From assembly GCA_964440655.1 (NCBI GenBank), contig CAYTTA010000005.1:1-64000 (forward strand): DNA of 64,000 nt. Reading direction: 5' to 3'. This DNA comes from CAYTTA01 sp964440655 (GTDB taxonomy: Bacteria; Bacteroidota; Rhodothermia; Balneolales; Balneolaceae). Both the position numbers and the translations under genes were made by a program. A model generated the notes under the pieces. That model made no database searches. It was not told where the DNA came from and was given only the letters and a program-made list of their open reading frames with translations. Positions 62,026-64,000 of the stretch are shown here, piece after piece. The first letter of the stretch is position 1. Each line of letters begins with the position of its first letter.

Positions 62026-62113
62026 CGGAGAGGGAGGGATTCGAACCCTCGGTACCCTTTAGGGGTACACACGCTTTCCAGGCGAGCCCATTCAACCACT
62101 CTGGCACCTCTCC
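62026..62113 (-). tRNA. tRNA-Ser (anticodon GGA)
   Basis: On the minus strand an 88-nt class II tRNA can be drawn. Acceptor arms are GGAGAGG and CCTCTCC with discriminator G; anticodon loop CTGGAAA gives anticodon GGA; a variable arm (ACCCCTAAAGGGT type) and T-loop GGTTCGAATCC follow. CCA is not encoded. The long variable arm and GGA anticodon define serine. Confidence 0.95.
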
Positions 62114-62133
62114 TCGTCAATAAAATCGATGTC

Positions 62134-62160
62134 AAAGAAAAAGGAAGGTGGTGTCCTTCC
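62134..62160 (-). terminator. Intrinsic terminator between the ncRNA and tRNA-Ser
   Basis: On the minus strand GGAAGG-acacca-CCTTCC is followed by TTTTTCTTT. Only about 20 bases separate it from the tRNA 5' end. Confidence 0.75.
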
Positions 62161-62275
62161 TATGCTGTCGGGATTTTGACTGCCGTCAATCGTCGGCCGT
62201 TGAGAAGTTTCCATTGGAAGGGTCAGAATCCCAACAAGAGCACTGTACCGGCTTTATGCCGGCCTTCCCAAACAG
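62134..62275 (-). ncRNA. Probable structured small RNA upstream of tRNA-Ser
   Basis: There is a Bacteroidota-type promoter at one end and an intrinsic terminator at the other, with no protein gene between. The predicted RNA (about 140 nt) has a 5' hairpin CCGGC-ataaa-GCCGG. A long imperfect rod follows: TGCT, a CTT bulge, then GTTGGGATT-c-TGAC pairing with GTCA-a-AATCCCGAC-AGCA. The rod is topped by two small hairpins (TTCC/GGAA and TCAACG/CGaTTGA). The rod is reminiscent of 6S RNA, and SRP RNA is excluded because its conserved GGAAGG-type apical loop is missing. It could also be the 5' leader of the tRNA transcript. Confidence 0.65.
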
Positions 62276-62280
62276 GATTG

Positions 62281-62311
62281 CAAATATAGCCTAATTCGGG
62301 CGGACTATCAA
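62281..62311 (-). promoter_or_regulatory. Bacteroidota-type promoter for the ncRNA
   Basis: On the minus strand TTG (62309-62311), 20 bases, then TATATTTG (62281-62288), a perfect TAnnTTTG. Start would be near 62275. Confidence 0.7.
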
Positions 62312-62418
62312 TATCGGGAAGGGAAGAGAAAATTCCTGCAGGACAACTTGTGAGGGCATATACCAACCTCCTAAAGCCGACGTTACTGGGGAAATGAAGC
62401 CTACAGGATCAAGAAGTC

Positions 62419-62748
62419 ATGGTTTATCTTGCGACATCACTCTTCCTGTTTGCCCTCTGGACGGGAGTTGTAGGTTATCTTCTCTACAGGAAACGAGAGT
62501 GTGACCAGAATGAAGTCCGTCGCCTCTTTATCCGATTCTGGAGTGGCAGGGAGGAAGACAGGTACCCAAGCTGGCTCTGCGTTCGGCACGAACTCCTGAA
62601 AAGAGAGGGCGATAGTGCTTGTCTGCGTCTCGTGGATCGGCAGATCCGTATGGAGGACCGAAAGAAGATGTTGTCTGCCTATTGTGTGGATGAGCAGGGG
62701 AATATCCGGAGAGATGTGAGAAGGAGAGTCCACCTCACAGGCCAATAG
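62419..62748 (+). CDS. Hypothetical small membrane protein
   Basis: A 109-residue frame with one N-terminal membrane helix (LATSLFLFALWTGVVGYLLY) and a basic C-terminal part rich in Arg, Glu and Trp. No family is recognised. An overlapping minus-strand frame of similar length exists, so coding is not certain; the clean helix followed by positive charges (RKREC) favours the plus strand. About 300 bases before it contain the ncRNA promoter and no other gene. Confidence 0.45.
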   Translation: MVYLATSLFLFALWTGVVGYLLYRKRECDQNEVRRLFIRFWSGREEDRYPSWLCVRHELLKREGDSACLRLVDRQIRMEDRKKMLSAYCVDEQGNIRRDVRRRVHLTGQ

Positions 62749-62805
62749 CTCACTGTGTACCCGGAGACCATCTGCCTGGCCGGTTCAGAACTTCCACCCG
62801 CCGGT

Positions 62806-63945
62806 TCAGGCCTTTATTCCGGAAGCTGTGAACCTCTCGATGCTCACTTCTGCAGGCAGCTTATCTCCGTCTGTAATGGCTCCGACCAGCAGCTTGCCCA
62901 GATAGGGAGCCAGAATCAGCCCTCGGGATCCCAGCCCCCCCATGATCCATAATGCTGGATCCGAAGAGTGGCGCCCGATGACCGGCATTTTGTCCGGAAG
63001 ACTTACTCTCACCCCCGTCCAGGAAGAGAACTCTCTCAGCTTGCCGGATAGTCCGGGATGCTGCTTCTCCAGTCTCCGGAGCAGGTACTCTTCACCCTTC
63101 CGGTCCGGATTCATGTGATGGTAATGGTGTTCATAGGTGCCGCCGACCATTACTTCCCCGTTCTCCGATTGGATAAGATATCCGAGCCCGGAGACCGAAC
63201 AGGAGTAGGGGAGCTCCTCTGTGAGCCGGGTTGTGAGTGACTGCCCCTTGATGCGGTGTAGTGGGAGGAGGCTCCATCTCGGATCGCGAGTCATTTCTTC
63301 ACCGGTCGCATGTATCACGACCGGAGCGGAATGCCTTCGGATGGAAAACCCTGCCTCTTGGGACGAATCAACAGAATCTTCCGGTTCAGCGACAGCATGC
63401 GCATCATCCAAAACCTGTGATATCTCCCGGCCGAAGATAAACGTCACACCGAGCTCTTCCAGATAGCGGCAGAGATGATGAAGAAACAGCGGCATCCGCA
63501 CCGAGCATCCAACAGGGATCCAGAGACCACCTCCCTGGCAGTGAACCCCCGGAAACCGGCGGCTGAACTCCTCTTCATCCAGCCACTCGACCCAGCCCTC
63601 CGGCCACTCGGGATTGCGGGAGGAATCGATCATCCCCTCGACCATCTTCCGGTCAAAAGCGGGACGGGCAATACCATTTTCATAGAGAAACTTCACCCCG
63701 CTGTACTCCTCCACACTCCGCAGGAGGGAGAGGGTGTGGCGCATGCACTCCTTCGCGCGCCATGTTTTCCGAGCCCGTCGCCCGGGGGCGGGGTTGAGAA
63801 GAGCAAGAGGCACGCCCGATGCGCCTGCAGCGGGCCCGGCGGGATCGACCACAGCGGTGCGCAGTCCGGCCTGATGCGCGGCCCAGGCTGCCGAGAGTCC
63901 GGCGATGCCTGCACCTGCCACGATCAGGTCAAAGGAAGATTTCAC
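62806..63945 (-). CDS. FAD-dependent oxidoreductase (DAO family, MnmC C-domain-like)
   Basis: A 379-residue protein beginning with the FAD-binding motif LIVAGAGIAGLSAAWAAHQAG. GASGVPLALLNPAP resembles the C-terminal oxidase domain of MnmC, which removes the carboxymethyl group from cmnm5U34 in tRNA. The C-terminal SSWTGVRVSLPDKMPVIGR and GLGSRGLILAPYLG blocks belong to the DAO family. No MnmD methyltransferase is seen adjacent, so the tRNA role is a suggestion; glycine/sarcosine oxidase-like enzymes are the alternative. Confidence 0.82.
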   Translation of the reverse strand: MKSSFDLIVAGAGIAGLSAAWAAHQAGLRTAVVDPAGPAAGASGVPLALLNPAPGRRARKTWRAKECMRHTLSLLRSVEEYSGVKFLYENGIARPAFDRKMVEGMIDSSRNPEWPEGWVEWLDEEEFSRRFPGVHCQGGGLWIPVGCSVRMPLFLHHLCRYLEELGVTFIFGREISQVLDDAHAVAEPEDSVDSSQEAGFSIRRHSAPVVIHATGEEMTRDPRWSLLPLHRIKGQSLTTRLTEELPYSCSVSGLGYLIQSENGEVMVGGTYEHHYHHMNPDRKGEEYLLRRLEKQHPGLSGKLREFSSWTGVRVSLPDKMPVIGRHSSDPALWIMGGLGSRGLILAPYLGKLLVGAITDGDKLPAEVSIERFTASGIKA

Positions 63946-64000
63946 GGCAGGAGTGGTTGCATGGGGAGTGCAGGGTTCAGAGCGTTTCAGAACTGATCGG

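Overview
The window is a scaffold piece (four 100-N gaps, GC-rich) from a bacterium of the Bacteroidota / Rhodothermota / Balneolota side of the FCB group. The evidence is family content (a DUF4837-type lipoprotein, BatA / BatD-like / DUF58 proteins, HprK next to HPF and XerC, a Rossmann-DUF2520 protein, a TonB-like protein, a short Psd-PssA pair) and at least one clean promoter of the Bacteroidota type (TTG, about 20 nt, TAnnTTTG) at 62281-62311. The phylum call is an inference. Most of the sequence is core metabolism in tightly packed operons; I see no phage, insertion sequence, CRISPR array or toxin-antitoxin module.

Layout. 1-8.5 kb: folate cyclo-ligase, tmk, a START-like protein, aroE, pgeF, dxr, rseP, psd, pssA. 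8.7-17.2 kb: the complete tryptophan operon trpE-trpS-trpG-trpD-trpC-trpF-trpB-trpA. In front of it is a textbook ribosome-mediated attenuator: a 23-codon leader peptide with three consecutive Trp codons, a 1:2 protector hairpin, a 2:3 antiterminator and a 3:4 terminator ending just before trpE. The same-strand run continues with almost no spacing through a DUF4837 lipoprotein into biotin genes (bioF, a BioH-like esterase, bioC, bioD, bioA) to 23.1 kb; bioB lies apart at 25.7-26.7 kb on the other strand. 23-31.4 kb: a secreted hydrolase, a beta-propeller lactonase, an orphan response regulator, then a minus-strand operon xerC-hpf-hprK-M23 peptidase. 31.5-43.8 kb: sua5, mfd, BatA, BatD-like, DUF58, a LolC/E-like permease and lysS on the minus strand, with a second M23 peptidase on the plus strand inside that block. 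44-64 kb: a phosphopantetheinyl transferase, DUF2520 protein, cstA, several VOC proteins, DUF72, tag, a GlxA-type regulator, a YdjM-like hydrolase, a D-2-hydroxyacid dehydrogenase, queD-queE, an SDR, purC with a LacI regulator, murQ, a TonB-like protein, tRNA-Ser(GGA), a probable structured ncRNA and an FAD oxidoreductase.

Things that stand out: (1) the trp attenuator, which also controls trpS, the enzyme that charges the sensor tRNA; (2) a roughly 140-nt RNA with its own promoter, rod-like fold and terminator directly upstream of tRNA-Ser; (3) a dispersed 32-33-nt hairpin family with TTATTCC / GGAATAA arms, two copies at 1.3 kb and two at 50.9 kb; (4) many intergenic spacers carry their own private short tandem repeat, often with a period near 20 bp but unrelated sequences, and two of the four assembly gaps fall inside such arrays.
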